The notes: generated from the sequence alone by a model not told the origin. 64,000 bases of DNA from Winogradskyella thalassocola (GCF_900099995.1 NZ_FNCZ01000001.1:1426001-1490000); one strand, 5' to 3'; positions 45,400 to 55,342 are shown, numbered from the stretch's first letter. Program-made: numbers and translations.

Positions 45400-46263
45400 C
45401 TAACCTAAATATGTCTTTAATATTTTACTTCTAGACGTATGCTTTAAACGTCTAATAGCTTTTTCTTTTATCTGTCTTACGCGTTCACGTGTTAAATCAA
45501 AAGTTTCTCCAATTTCTTCAAGTGTCATTGGATGTTGACTAGCTAAACCAAAATACAAACGAATTACATCTGCTTCACGTGGTGTTAACGTTTCTAAAGC
45601 ACGTTCAATCTCGGTTCTTAAAGATTCATGTAATAAATCTCTATCCGGATTTGGTGACTCTCCACTACGTAATACATCATATAAATTTGAATCTTCACCC
45701 TCAACTAAAGGGGCATCCATACTTACGTGACGACCAGAATTTTTCATTGACTCTTTAACATCGTTAATAGTCATGTCTAATTCTTTTGCGATTTCTTCCG
45801 CAGAAGGTGGTCGCTCATGGCTTTGCTCTAAAAAGGCAAACGTCTTATTGATTTTATTAATAGAACCAATTTTATTTAATGGTAAACGTACAATACGAGA
45901 TTGTTCAGCTAAAGCTTGAAGTATCGATTGACGAATCCACCAAACAGCATAAGAAATAAATTTAAAACCACGTGTTTCATCAAAACGTTGTGCGGCTTTT
46001 ATTAACCCTAAATTACCTTCGTTAATTAAATCGGGTAATGTTAAACCTTGGTTTTGGTACTGCTTAGCAACAGAAACCACAAAACGTAGGTTAGCTTTCG
46101 TTAACTTCTCTAAAGCAAGTTGATCTCCAGCTTTTATGCGTTGAGCTAATTCTACCTCTTCGTCAGCTGTAATAAGATCTACCTTACCAATTTCCTGTAA
46201 ATATTTATCTAATGATGCAGTTTCCCTGTTGGTAACCTGCTTGGTAATTTTAAGCTGTCTCAT
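45400..46263 (-). CDS. rpoD: RNA polymerase primary sigma factor
   Basis: This 287-residue sigma-70 factor is of the short Bacteroidota housekeeping type. It has region 1.2 ([16 protein letters not shown]), region 2 ([29 protein letters not shown] and [19 protein letters not shown] in sequence), region 3, and region 4 with [19 protein letters not shown] for -35 contact. Region 1.1 and the large non-conserved insert of E. coli sigma-70 are missing, normal for this group. This factor is the expected reader of the TAnnTTTG promoters noted here. Confidence 0.96.
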   Translation of the reverse strand: MRQLKITKQVTNRETASLDKYLQEIGKVDLITADEEVELAQRIKAGDQLALEKLTKANLRFVVSVAKQYQNQGLTLPDLINEGNLGLIKAAQRFDETRGFKFISYAVWWIRQSILQALAEQSRIVRLPLNKIGSINKINKTFAFLEQSHERPPSAEEIAKELDMTINDVKESMKNSGRHVSMDAPLVEGEDSNLYDVLRSGESPNPDRDLLHESLRTEIERALETLTPREADVIRLYFGLASQHPMTLEEIGETFDLTRERVRQIKEKAIRRLKHTSRSKILKTYLG

Positions 46264-46356
46264 TTATATTTAAGATTTGTGCAATTTAACAACAACATGT
46301 TGCTTTTATTATACGTACTAATGCAATAAAATGTTACACAATACTAATGATTTTTT

Positions 46357-46731
46357 TTAAATCTTTAGCAGTTTTACCGTTTCAAGATTTATGGCACCTA
46401 CAGTTTCATTGGTAAATTTATAATGACCTCTCATGGTTATGAGCCTAAAACGGTAAGACTTTATCTGACTTAAGGTGTTTAAAAATAACCATTTTGATTT
46501 TAATAATCTTGGTTTTTCAGACTTTAAACTTAAGTCAAATATATGTTTCCGTCCTTCTTTTTCTGCAACAATATCTGGAGTTACGTCTACATCACTCCCT
46601 TTTTTATGATATGATTTAGGACTCTCATAGCCTTCTAAGTCGGCTTTAATGTTAGAGTAACCTAAATTTTCAAGATAAGATATTGAATTGCTTAATTCTT
46701 CCGCGTATTTAATTTTGTCTTGTGTAATCAT
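46357..46731 (-). CDS. conserved-type hypothetical protein, 124 aa
   Basis: I do not recognise the family. The protein is soluble, basic at the C-terminus, and has a central segment VDVTPDIVAEKEGRKHIFDLSLKSEK (here in two parts: VTPDIVAEKEG and KHIFDLSLKSEK). Its spacing of an acidic residue, a short gap and Asp-x-Ser-x-Lys is reminiscent of a PD-(D/E)xK nuclease-like core, but the last motif is not standard. It lies between rpoD and proA on the same strand, 80 bases after proA's stop. A small nuclease-fold protein is one possibility. Confidence 0.6.
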   Translation of the reverse strand: MITQDKIKYAEELSNSISYLENLGYSNIKADLEGYESPKSYHKKGSDVDVTPDIVAEKEGRKHIFDLSLKSEKPRLLKSKWLFLNTLSQIKSYRFRLITMRGHYKFTNETVGAINLETVKLLKI

Positions 46732-46811
46732 AACCTATAGTATACGAAATTTTTATGTAAAATCCTAATTATCAGGTGTGAATCTTGATATTGGTAGGTG
46801 TTATATTAATT

Positions 46812-48011
46812 TTAAACACGAACCTGGCCATCTCCGTAAACATAATATTTGTTAGTAACTAACTGGTTTAAACCTAAAGGGCCACGATGATGTAATTTAT
46901 CTGTACTAATAGCTAGTTCAGCACCCACACCCATTTGACCTCCGTCTGTGAATCTGGTAGACGCATTATGATAAACAGCAGCACTATCTACATTATGCAT
47001 AAAGTTCATAGCCTCAGCTTTATCTTCTGTTATAATTGAGGCAGAGTGTTTTCCAGAGTATTTATTAATCGTATCAATCGCTTCATCCAAGGATTCTACT
47101 TCCCCAATGAGTAGTTTTAAAGCTAAAAATTCTTCATACCAAATATCACGATTGGATATCATTTCTTTTTGAGGTAAAATATGAGATACTTTATTATCAA
47201 CTAGAATTTCAACTTTATGTTGTTCCAATTTTTCTTGAAGCATTTTCAGCTTGATTTCATATTGTGGTAAATTCTTATTGATAAGTACTTTGTCAAGAGC
47301 ATTGCATCCAGATATCTTATCTGTTTTTGCATTAATAATCACATTTACAGCTTTACTCCAATCGGCATGTTCTGATACATATAAAAAGTTATTGCCACGG
47401 CCACTAACTAAGACAGCACATGTGGCATGAGTTTTTACAAAATTGATTAGGCGCTCACCACCACGAGGGACAATTAAATCTAAAGGTTCAGTTGGATTTT
47501 TAAGAAATTCTTGAGTTTCTTCACGTTTCAAATGTAGAAGTTTAATCCAGTCTTTTGATAATCCGTTGTCCTCTAAAGCTTCGTGCCAACATTTTTCTAA
47601 AATAAGATTACTGTTTAAGGCTTCTTTTCCTCCTTTTAATAAAATCTTATTATTGGCTTTAAATGCTAAAACAGCAGCTTCGATGGTAACATCTGGTCGT
47701 GATTCATAAATAATTAGAATGGTCCCGAAAGGTGCAGTGGTATTAACAATGTTTAAATTGTTTTTTAAAGTTCTGTTGGTTATTTCTTTTCCAACCGGAT
47801 CGTCTTGAAGCATCACAGCTTCTACAGCAGCAATCATTTCATCTACCTTTTTATTATTCACAATTAAACGATCGTATAACGCTTGATCTTCTTTTTCAAA
47901 GGCATTCAAATCTTTTTTATTCGCTTCGATAATAGCGTTTCGTTCGCGCTCTAAAATTTGAAGCATTGATTTTAAGACCTTATTTTTAATTTCTGTATTT
48001 AAAAGTTTCAT
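46812..48011 (-). CDS. proA: gamma-glutamyl phosphate reductase
   Basis: This 399-residue NADPH-dependent aldehyde-dehydrogenase-family enzyme is the second step of proline synthesis. Motifs are YESRPDVTIEAA, LKGGKEALNSN, LIVPRGGERLI, the catalytic Cys in TDKISGCNALDK, and FTDGGQMGVGAE with HHRGPLGL at the end. It is the last gene of a proC-proB-proA operon and follows proB by 103 bases. Confidence 0.95.
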   Translation of the reverse strand: MKLLNTEIKNKVLKSMLQILERERNAIIEANKKDLNAFEKEDQALYDRLIVNNKKVDEMIAAVEAVMLQDDPVGKEITNRTLKNNLNIVNTTAPFGTILIIYESRPDVTIEAAVLAFKANNKILLKGGKEALNSNLILEKCWHEALEDNGLSKDWIKLLHLKREETQEFLKNPTEPLDLIVPRGGERLINFVKTHATCAVLVSGRGNNFLYVSEHADWSKAVNVIINAKTDKISGCNALDKVLINKNLPQYEIKLKMLQEKLEQHKVEILVDNKVSHILPQKEMISNRDIWYEEFLALKLLIGEVESLDEAIDTINKYSGKHSASIITEDKAEAMNFMHNVDSAAVYHNASTRFTDGGQMGVGAELAISTDKLHHRGPLGLNQLVTNKYYVYGDGQVRV

Positions 48012-48114
48012 GTATTTTAATTTTATAAACTATCGCATGCTGTCTGCTATTAGTCAACTATTAAGATGATTAAGCTTTTAGCATGCTTGTTTTATTTAGT
48101 ACTATTTAAGCCCG

Positions 48115-48894
48115 CTAGGCACAAATAAATTTAGTTCCTACTTCTTTATTATTAATGATATCCACAATTACATTTGCTTTTTTACCATTAGCGATATACG
48201 TAGGAATATTTTTATTGGCTGTGCCTTTCGCAATTTTTAATTTTGAAGCCATACCACCTCGTCCTTCTCCTTCTTTTTTATTAGAATCTTGAACGTATTT
48301 TTCAACATTCTGATTGGTGATTACCGTATTCAGAAGCCTTGAATCATCATCGTCCGGGTTACCATCATAAAGTCCGTCTGTATCCGATAGAATAATCAAA
48401 CGATCTGCATCAATAAGTTCTGCTACCAAACTAGCTAACTCATCATTGTCTGAAAACATTGACATTGTAAGCGACACAGCATCGTCTTCATTAGCGATTG
48501 GAATGACACCTTCAGCAAGTAAACCTTCGTAACAATTAATCATGTTTTCGCGGTGTTTACCGATATCAAAATCTCGTTTTGTTGCTAATACTTGTGCGCA
48601 TCGCATTCCGTAATCGTGAAAAAGACTATAATAGTGTCTCATCATTCGTGGCTGACCTACAGCAGAATAGACTTGCCTTCTTATAGACTTATCTTTAATA
48701 CTAGTTTCTCCTAAAATTTCCATGCCTGCCATTGCAGAACCAGATGAAACCAAGATAACCATAATGTTTTCTTCATAGAGGACAGCGATTTGTCTTACCA
48801 ATTCTCGAAGCACTGGACCTAAAATTCTATTATCTTTATTTGTTAATACGTTGGTGCCTACTTTTACGACCACACGTTTTATCTCTTTATCCAT
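48115..48894 (-). CDS. proB: glutamate 5-kinase (without PUA domain)
   Basis: This 259-residue amino-acid-kinase-family enzyme makes gamma-glutamyl phosphate from glutamate and ATP. Motifs are VVKVGTNVLTN, LVSSGSAMAG, NEDDAVS, FSDNDELASLVA, LSDTDGLYDGNP and GRGGMASKLKIA. The C-terminal PUA domain of the E. coli enzyme (367 aa) is absent, so the short form is seen. It begins six bases after proC. Confidence 0.94.
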   Translation of the reverse strand: MDKEIKRVVVKVGTNVLTNKDNRILGPVLRELVRQIAVLYEENIMVILVSSGSAMAGMEILGETSIKDKSIRRQVYSAVGQPRMMRHYYSLFHDYGMRCAQVLATKRDFDIGKHRENMINCYEGLLAEGVIPIANEDDAVSLTMSMFSDNDELASLVAELIDADRLIILSDTDGLYDGNPDDDDSRLLNTVITNQNVEKYVQDSNKKEGEGRGGMASKLKIAKGTANKNIPTYIANGKKANVIVDIINNKEVGTKFICA

Positions 48895-48900
48895 AAATTT

Positions 48901-49707
48901 TTATTTCTCTTTACCTAATTCAACAGCACGATCAAAAGCCGCATATGCAGCATCTTGAATGAGTTGTTTTACATTATTATCATCCATAGAGTCTATGGCA
49001 GCTTGGGTTGTCCCTCCTTTTGATGCCACTTTCTCTATCCAAGATTTTGGAGATATACTATTTTGATTGAAGAGTTCTATAGCTCCTTCAAACGTACTAC
49101 TTACTAAAATTTTAGAGTCGTAATCTGAAAACCCCATTTTTTGTGCAGCCTCTAACATTGATTGCATAAAATAAAACACGTAAGCAGGCCCACTTCCAGA
49201 AATCCCTGTGGAAGCATCAATGAATTTTTCCGTATTTACGTGTATTGATGTTCCTGTAGTGTCTAATAGATTTCTGACCATTAACATTTCGACTTTAGAA
49301 ACTTCTTCAGATTCAGTATAGGATGTAACACCCTTACCAACTTGCGCTGGTAGATTAGGCATTGTACGGATGACTTTTTCAGCTTCCAACTTTTGCTTAA
49401 TGGTTGCGATAGTCACACCAGCCATTAAGGATACAAAGATTTGATCACCGTTAATCATCGGTTTCATCGTTTCAAATAAGCCATCACTGTGATATGGTTT
49501 TACAGCAATAAATACAATATCTGCTTTCGGTAAACAGTCATCCAAGTTGTCAAAAACGTTAAACCTTGAATCTTTACTTAAACTTTCTATTTTTTTTGGA
49601 TCAGTATCATAAATTCTTAGGTTATGCTTACTAAGAAGTGGCGACTCTGCCATACCTTCAGCATATGTTAACCCCATGTTTCCTGCTCCAATTACTAATA
49701 CTCTCAT
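48901..49707 (-). CDS. proC: pyrroline-5-carboxylate reductase
   Basis: This 268-residue enzyme performs the last step of proline synthesis with NAD(P)H. The Rossmann loop is VIGAGNMGLTYAEG at the N-terminus, AVKP near 69, MAGVTI, RTMPNLPAQVGKG, and GISGSGPAYVFYF as the substrate-binding signature. It is the first gene of the operon proC-proB-proA. A palindrome at 49726-49743 lies just upstream. Confidence 0.95.
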   Translation of the reverse strand: MRVLVIGAGNMGLTYAEGMAESPLLSKHNLRIYDTDPKKIESLSKDSRFNVFDNLDDCLPKADIVFIAVKPYHSDGLFETMKPMINGDQIFVSLMAGVTIATIKQKLEAEKVIRTMPNLPAQVGKGVTSYTESEEVSKVEMLMVRNLLDTTGTSIHVNTEKFIDASTGISGSGPAYVFYFMQSMLEAAQKMGFSDYDSKILVSSTFEGAIELFNQNSISPKSWIEKVASKGGTTQAAIDSMDDNNVKQLIQDAAYAAFDRAVELGKEK

Positions 49708-49725
49708 AATTTATTTAATAAGTTT

Positions 49726-49743
49726 ACTGACATCAATGTCAGT
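49726..49743. promoter_or_regulatory. palindrome upstream of proC, possible operator
   Basis: ACTGACAT-CA-ATGTCAGT is a perfect 8-base inverted repeat with a two-base centre, 18 bases before the proC start. The size and position fit a dimeric regulator site, but no regulator is known to me for it. Confidence 0.4.
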
Positions 49744-49946
49744 TACTCTAATAGCCGCAATTACTATGCGATAGTGCCAAAATGAAATTATGATTTAGAG
49801 AATTTTGATATCCTAAAACTTTTGTGTCATTCCTTAAGGGATTGAAAAGTTTAGAAGGTGATTACTTGTGATATCATAATTATAAAAAAATGGATATTGG
49901 TAATTGTGACAGACTGTCGGTGACAAAATGGAGAATCAAATAGAAA

Positions 49947-49977
49947 AAGCCTACAAAATTTTAAATTTTGTAGGCTT
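49947..49977 (-). terminator. intrinsic terminator after the membrane glycosyltransferase gene
   Basis: Arms AAGCCTACAAAATT (49947-49960) and AATTTTGTAGGCTT (49964-49977) surround a TTA loop, 25 bases past the minus-strand stop, with A and T runs outside. Confidence 0.9.
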
Positions 49978-50001
49978 ATAATTTTTTGCGTAAAGTTTTT
50001 T

Positions 50002-51417
50002 TTATTTTACCTCAACTAGTTCACGTGTCAACCAACCTCTTCTACTTGCTGTTGCAATCGCGTATGGGGTAATCCAAAATAAAGCGAATGTAAATAAGAT
50101 ACTATAAGAGTATGCCCAAAAACCTTGAGTAGTCTTGTACTGACTGGTGAAAAATATAACAGAAAAAGTAGAAGCGACTAAAATACTAACTAAAGTAGAA
50201 CCTAAAAACAATAAAGGATGTACTAAAACAAAGAATAACATGGATATTAATAAAGGATAGCTCATTAGTATTTTTATAAATTGACTTATAAATAAGATTC
50301 TAGTTCCAGACTTACCTTTGGTTCTGAAATTTGTAAATACGTATTTCGCCATTTCCAAATTCTCTCTCACGTTACTTCTTCCCCAACGGATAAACATTTT
50401 ATATAAGCCCATGTATTGCTCTGGTACGTTGGTATATGCTACTGCATTCTTTTGAAATAATACGTGCTTACCTTGTTTTAAAATCATATTCGTCATGGCT
50501 CTGTCTTCACCGATATCAGAAGGTTTTCCCATGAACGTTTGATTAATCCATTGAGGTAAACACTGATGAACAGCAGTACTTCTATAAGCCGCTAATGCTC
50601 CTGGTGTACACAAAACAGAATTTAAATTACTTTCTGCAGAACGCACAAACTCAAAACTCATAACAAAGCTTACATCTAACATTTTAGGAAGCATTTCCTT
50701 TTTATTGTTTAGAACTCTAATATTTCCTGCAACTGCTCCACAGTTTTCGTCTTTAATAAAAGGACTAACTAAGTTTCTAAGTGTATCTTCAGTAACGATC
50801 GAGTCACTATCTACTGTGACATAAATATCACCTGTACCTAAATTAAATCCACGATAAAGTGCGTGACGTTTCCCTTGGTTTTCCGGTTGCTGATAGATCT
50901 CTAAACGATCTCCTAATTTCGTTTTGGCATCAAGCATCCAATCCCAAGTATCGTCCTTGCTGCCATCATCAATAGAAATAATCTGAATTTTATGTTTTGG
51001 ATAGTTGCTATTGTCTAAACTCATTAAGGTGTCCCAAACTTGTTTTCCTTCGTTATAAGCAGGCACAATAACCGTAACCGTTGGCAATTCGTTGTCCGAA
51101 ACAGAAGCGATAGGCTTGTATTTAAAATAATTATACGCTTTATAAATAAAGAATAAAACCTTAAAGGCTAAAAGAGTTGTTGCTAACACTATAAAGCTAT
51201 ACCCAAGTGTGGTACTCATTTTGTTAGCATTAAATTGTTCAAAATCACCGTAAAAAACAGAAAGGAAATATACCCCTAAGACGAGAAGTAAAAACGAACT
51301 GAATAAAACAATTTTATTATTTGGGTTGTCTGTTTTTGATTTACTATTGAGAAATAAATTTAACTGGTTTGATAGTTTTTTAGTTCTATTTTTTGAGGGT
51401 GTTGTTTTTGTGGCCAT
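50002..51417 (-). CDS. membrane glycosyltransferase family 2 (hyaluronan/PNAG synthase-like)
   Basis: This 471-residue processive-type GT2 has two N-terminal helices (about 38-60 and 72-95), then the GT-A core: TVTVIVPAYNEG, ISIDDGSKDDT, VTVDSDSIV (metal site) and GEDRAMTN (acceptor site). The product-binding Q-x-x-R-W appears as MFIRW, with Arg-Trp kept but Gln replaced. Three or four C-terminal helices follow. It should make and extrude a beta-linked polymer (GlcNAc or similar) at the inner membrane. There is no dedicated partner gene beside it. Confidence 0.84.
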   Translation of the reverse strand: MATKTTPSKNRTKKLSNQLNLFLNSKSKTDNPNNKIVLFSSFLLLVLGVYFLSVFYGDFEQFNANKMSTTLGYSFIVLATTLLAFKVLFFIYKAYNYFKYKPIASVSDNELPTVTVIVPAYNEGKQVWDTLMSLDNSNYPKHKIQIISIDDGSKDDTWDWMLDAKTKLGDRLEIYQQPENQGKRHALYRGFNLGTGDIYVTVDSDSIVTEDTLRNLVSPFIKDENCGAVAGNIRVLNNKKEMLPKMLDVSFVMSFEFVRSAESNLNSVLCTPGALAAYRSTAVHQCLPQWINQTFMGKPSDIGEDRAMTNMILKQGKHVLFQKNAVAYTNVPEQYMGLYKMFIRWGRSNVRENLEMAKYVFTNFRTKGKSGTRILFISQFIKILMSYPLLISMLFFVLVHPLLFLGSTLVSILVASTFSVIFFTSQYKTTQGFWAYSYSILFTFALFWITPYAIATASRRGWLTRELVEVK

Positions 51418-51774
51418 ATATGTTGTTTGTGGTTTGACTGATTAAAATAGATGTACGTTGGCTTTTTGTGTTTAGATTGTTTTTAGTTTTTATTTAACAT
51501 TGTAAGAATTAACTTTAATAGTACTTTGAAATAGCTTCTGATTTAAAAATGAATTGATTGAGAATGTTTTAGCGTAAAATTGAAAACAAAGAAACCCTAA
51601 ATGGACGTTTTCATTTAGGGTTTCTATTACGAGTTAAATTAAAAATTGAATACTGTGATTGAAATTAACATCACTATAAGTTTCGGTCAGATTGATTACT
51701 TTTACGTTTATCTCTGAAAAATTAAATTAAAAGTGATGTGAAATAGTTGCTTTTTTTTACCAAAATTTTAATCT
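51418..51774. other. divergent intergenic region with an orphan hairpin
   Basis: This 357-base region between two divergent genes holds their leaders. A terminator-like hairpin lies at 51591-51624. I see no clear TAnnTTTG element; TATAAGTTTC (51684-51693) is a near miss for the plus-strand gene. No reading frame is convincing. Confidence 0.5.
51591..51624. terminator. terminator-like hairpin in a divergent region
   Basis: Arms GAAACCCTAAATG (51591-51603) and CATTTAGGGTTTC (51612-51624) are perfect 13-base complements around an eight-base loop. No gene ends nearby on either strand, so it is either an orphan terminator, the end of a small RNA or an attenuator in one of the leaders. Confidence 0.55.
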
Positions 51775-52776
51775 ATGTCTTCTAAACATTCTCTATTCGA
51801 TTTAATGATTCATTCCTACTATTTAACCTTGAAAAGATTCATTGAGGCTAGTGGTTTTAAAATTGCTAGGTCGAGTATAAGAGACGCGCTAAAAAAAACA
51901 GATGGTATTTTTGATTATTCGAAACTTCCGGATCTTTTAAATAGTTTTTTTTCAGACTTATTAATTTTTCAAATTGATTCTGAAATAGATAATCACGAAG
52001 ATATTATTACTCCTTGTTTACTCGTAAGAACTACAGAAAATCAAACTTTTATTTATGCTGTGCTAAAAATTGACAAAGAAAAAATTTTAATTTTTGAACA
52101 CGACAAAAAGGATTATACCATTTCTGCAGACGAATTTCAGAACCTTTTAAAAGGGGCAATTATTATTCTTAAAGAAGAAGCAACATATAATCCTTCTAAA
52201 AAACTCTTAGAAGAATATAAGAAGGAACAAGAGAAAGATAAAAAGTATCTAAAAAGCATAAAAATAATAGATGATTTTATTTCTGAAAAAGATTGTAAAC
52301 AGATTATCGATTTTTATGAAGAAAATAAATCATTTCAACGAAGTAGAGTAGCTGGAGGTTCTGGAACAAAAGTATCAGACCATAGAACAAGTAGCTCGGC
52401 AATGATAGAAACCCAGCAGACTATACCAATTGTTTCTGCTTTAAAGGAGAAAATTGCTGTTCTTTTAGGGTGTAATATTGATAAGATTGAAAGCTTACAA
52501 TGTGTAAGGTATTATAAATTTGAAGAGTTTAAACCTCATTTTGATGCCCTTGTTATAAAAAGAAAATTAACGTGCCTTTTGTACTTAAACGAAGGCTTTT
52601 TAGGAGGTGAAACGTATTTTTCTGAAGTAAACTTTAGTGTAACTCCAAAAGTGGGAAGGCTACTTATATTTCAAAACTTAAATGAAGACAACAGTGTTAT
52701 ACCTCAATCTTATCATCAAGGGTCTCCAATACTAAATGGGGAGAAGTATGCCTGTAATATTTGGATAAAAAATTAA
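51775..52776 (+). CDS. prolyl-4-hydroxylase-like 2OG-Fe(II) oxygenase with an N-terminal C39-like domain
   Basis: This 333-residue, two-part protein has a C-terminal 2-oxoglutarate/Fe(II) oxygenase of the P4H type from about 160 to 333. Its iron ligands are His255-x-Asp257 (KPHFDA) and His314 (SYHQGS), and Lys324 (GEKYA) binds 2-oxoglutarate; RTSSSA and RYYKFEEFKPH match P4H strands. The N-terminal part (about 1-135) resembles the papain-like peptidase C39 domain of bacteriocin exporters in order of strands but lacks an obvious catalytic Cys and His. A charged linker (about 140-160) joins them. It probably hydroxylates a protein or peptide; the N-terminal part could bind it. Both points are inference. 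Confidence 0.8.
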   Translation: MSSKHSLFDLMIHSYYLTLKRFIEASGFKIARSSIRDALKKTDGIFDYSKLPDLLNSFFSDLLIFQIDSEIDNHEDIITPCLLVRTTENQTFIYAVLKIDKEKILIFEHDKKDYTISADEFQNLLKGAIIILKEEATYNPSKKLLEEYKKEQEKDKKYLKSIKIIDDFISEKDCKQIIDFYEENKSFQRSRVAGGSGTKVSDHRTSSSAMIETQQTIPIVSALKEKIAVLLGCNIDKIESLQCVRYYKFEEFKPHFDALVIKRKLTCLLYLNEGFLGGETYFSEVNFSVTPKVGRLLIFQNLNEDNSVIPQSYHQGSPILNGEKYACNIWIKN

Positions 52777-52955
52777 TTTCTTACTTAACATATACAATTA
52801 TTAAAAATGTGTTATTTCAAATAAAAGAATAAAACAGAAGGTAAAATAGATCGATGGATTAATCCAATGTTTCAGTATTTTTTACCCTAAACTCCTTTTA
52901 TACAATCGAGGCTATGATTTGGCGTCATACATTTTTTAATATAATGTTATAAAAA

Positions 52956-52987
52956 AAAACCGTCATAGAATACACTATGACGGTTTT
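52956..52987 (-). terminator. intrinsic terminator after pnp
   Basis: Arms AAAACCGTCATAG (52956-52968) and CTATGACGGTTTT (52975-52987) surround a six-base loop, 23 bases past the pnp stop. The gene ends on the minus strand, and an A run on the plus strand gives the T run of the transcript. Confidence 0.9.
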
Positions 52988-53009
52988 ATCAATTAAAAAG
53001 ATGGAATAA

Positions 53010-55265
53010 TTAATCCTCTTTTTTATCTTCTCTAGGCTTACGATCATCACGTCTGTTATCACGTCCACGATTATCTCTTCCTCTATTATTATCACGTCCA
53101 CTAGGGCGTTTATCATCTCTTGGTGGTCTTGCTACATAACCTTCTGGTTTTGGTAACAATGCTTTACGAGATACTTTCTCTTTACGTGTTCTTGGATCTA
53201 GACCAAAATACTTTACATCAAAAACGTCACCCATGTTTACAACATCAGATACATTTTCTGTACGTTCCCAAGCTAACTCAGATACGTGCAATAATACTTC
53301 GTTTCCTGGTGCATCCAAATACTCCACAACCGCACCAAAATCTAACATTTTGATAACTTTTACTTCGTATACGCTACCAACAGTAGGCTTAAATAAAATA
53401 GCATCAATTTTTGCCATTACAGCATCAATGCCTTTTTTACCTACACCTAAGATTTCAACAATACCTTCTTCAGTAACTGGATCTTCGTTTATAACGATAG
53501 TCGTCTCAGTTTCTTTTTGCATTTCCTGAATAACTTTTCCACCAGGTCCAATTAAGGCTCCAATAAATTCGTTAGGAACACGTCTTGTCACCATTGTAGG
53601 TGCGTGTTCTTTAACATCAGCATTAGGTTTAGCAATTGTATCTGTCAATTTCTCTAAGATATGTAAACGGCCAGCACGTGCTTGTTGTAAAGCATTTACT
53701 AAAATCTCGTAAGACAAACCTTTTACTTTGATATCCATTTGACAAGCTGTGATACCATCTGCAGTACCTGTAACTTTGAAATCCATATCTCCTAAGTGAT
53801 CTTCATCCCCTAAAATATCAGATAATACAGCGTACTTTCCAGAGTTTGCATCAGAAATTAATCCCATTGCAATACCAGAAACTGGTTTTGTCATTTGAAC
53901 TCCAGCATCCATTAACGCCATTGTACCAGAACAGACTGTTGCCATAGAAGAAGAACCGTTAGATTCTAAAACTTCAGATACAACACGTACTGTGTAAGGA
54001 CAATCTGCAGGAATCATTCCTTTTAATGCACGTTGTGCTAAGTTACCATGTCCTACTTCTCTACGAGATGTTCCACGGATTGGTCTAGCTTCTCCTGTAC
54101 AGAAAGGAGGAAAGTTATAATGTAAATAGAAACGCTCTTCACCTTCTTGAGATGGCATATCTATTTGGTTTGCATCTCTAGAAGTCCCTAAGGTTACTGT
54201 TGCAAGCGCTTGAGTTTCTCCACGTGTAAAAACTGCAGAACCATGAGTTGATGGTAAGTAATCTACTTCACACCAGATTGGTCTAATTTCGTCAGTCTTA
54301 CGACCATCTAAACGTAACCCTTCATTTAAGGTTAAATCTCTAATCGCAGCTTTTTCAGCTTTTCTGTAATAATCTGAAACTAAACCACCATAATCTGCTA
54401 ATTCTTCTTCAGAAAATGTTGCTTTAATGTCTTCTTTTATTTGCTGAAATGCAGCACTTCTTTCATGTTTAGCAGATCCAGCTTTTGCAATAGCATATAC
54501 TTTATCGTATGCCATGTCATGTACTTTCTTCTCTAAATCTAAATCTTCTCTTTCTGGTTCGTACTCACGTACAGCTTTCTTTCCAAATGCTTCTGCTAAT
54601 CTTAATTGAGCCGCACATTGTACTTTAATCGCTTCGTGTGCAAACTTAATAGCGTCAGCCATTTCTTCTTCAGAAATCTCATCCATTTCACCTTCTACCA
54701 TCATTACAGAATCTGCAGAAGCACCAATCATCATGTCCAAGTCAGACTCTTCCATTTGTGCTGGTGTAGGGTTGATTACAAATTCTCCGTTTACACGGCC
54801 AACTCTAGCTTCAGAGATAGCACATTCAAAAGGGAAATCTGATAATTGAATTGCAGCAGAAGCCGCTAATCCTGCCATAGCATCTGGCATAACTTCTGGA
54901 TCATGAGACATTAACTGAATCATCACCTGAGTTTCAGAATGATAATCTTTTGGGAATAACGGACGTAAAACTCTGTCCACTAAACGCATTGTTAATACTT
55001 CTCCATCACTAGGTCTTGCTTCTCTTTTGAAGAAACCACCTGGGTAACGACCAGCAGCAGCAAATTTTTCTCTATAATCTACCGTTAATGGTAAAAAGTT
55101 AAGGTCTTTTTGCTCGTAATTGGAAACAACTGTACATAACAACATACATTTTCCTGATTGCACAACAACGCTACCATGCGCTTGTTTTGCTAATTTTCCG
55201 GTTTCGATAGAAATTTCTCTACCATCACCAAGGTCTATGACCTCTCTAAAAACTTTTGGAATCAT
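53010..55265 (-). CDS. pnp: polyribonucleotide nucleotidyltransferase (PNPase)
   Basis: The 751 residues show two RNase PH domains (about 1-230 and 310-550, with [16 protein letters not shown] and [19 protein letters not shown]), a KH domain (about 555-615: [19 protein letters not shown]) and an S1 domain (about 625-695). An arginine/aspartate-rich tail ([16 protein letters not shown]) adds about 50 residues. It degrades mRNA phosphorolytically. It lies downstream of rpsO on the same strand, the order also known from other bacteria, with a terminator-like hairpin in the gap. Confidence 0.96.
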   Translation of the reverse strand: MIPKVFREVIDLGDGREISIETGKLAKQAHGSVVVQSGKCMLLCTVVSNYEQKDLNFLPLTVDYREKFAAAGRYPGGFFKREARPSDGEVLTMRLVDRVLRPLFPKDYHSETQVMIQLMSHDPEVMPDAMAGLAASAAIQLSDFPFECAISEARVGRVNGEFVINPTPAQMEESDLDMMIGASADSVMMVEGEMDEISEEEMADAIKFAHEAIKVQCAAQLRLAEAFGKKAVREYEPEREDLDLEKKVHDMAYDKVYAIAKAGSAKHERSAAFQQIKEDIKATFSEEELADYGGLVSDYYRKAEKAAIRDLTLNEGLRLDGRKTDEIRPIWCEVDYLPSTHGSAVFTRGETQALATVTLGTSRDANQIDMPSQEGEERFYLHYNFPPFCTGEARPIRGTSRREVGHGNLAQRALKGMIPADCPYTVRVVSEVLESNGSSSMATVCSGTMALMDAGVQMTKPVSGIAMGLISDANSGKYAVLSDILGDEDHLGDMDFKVTGTADGITACQMDIKVKGLSYEILVNALQQARAGRLHILEKLTDTIAKPNADVKEHAPTMVTRRVPNEFIGALIGPGGKVIQEMQKETETTIVINEDPVTEEGIVEILGVGKKGIDAVMAKIDAILFKPTVGSVYEVKVIKMLDFGAVVEYLDAPGNEVLLHVSELAWERTENVSDVVNMGDVFDVKYFGLDPRTRKEKVSRKALLPKPEGYVARPPRDDKRPSGRDNNRGRDNRGRDNRRDDRKPREDKKED

Positions 55266-55342
55266 AAATTTTTTAATTCTAAATTAAACAATGGTCGTTG
55301 TGTTGTTGTGTAGTTGTTGTTGGTGACCAATGAAAAACCGCG

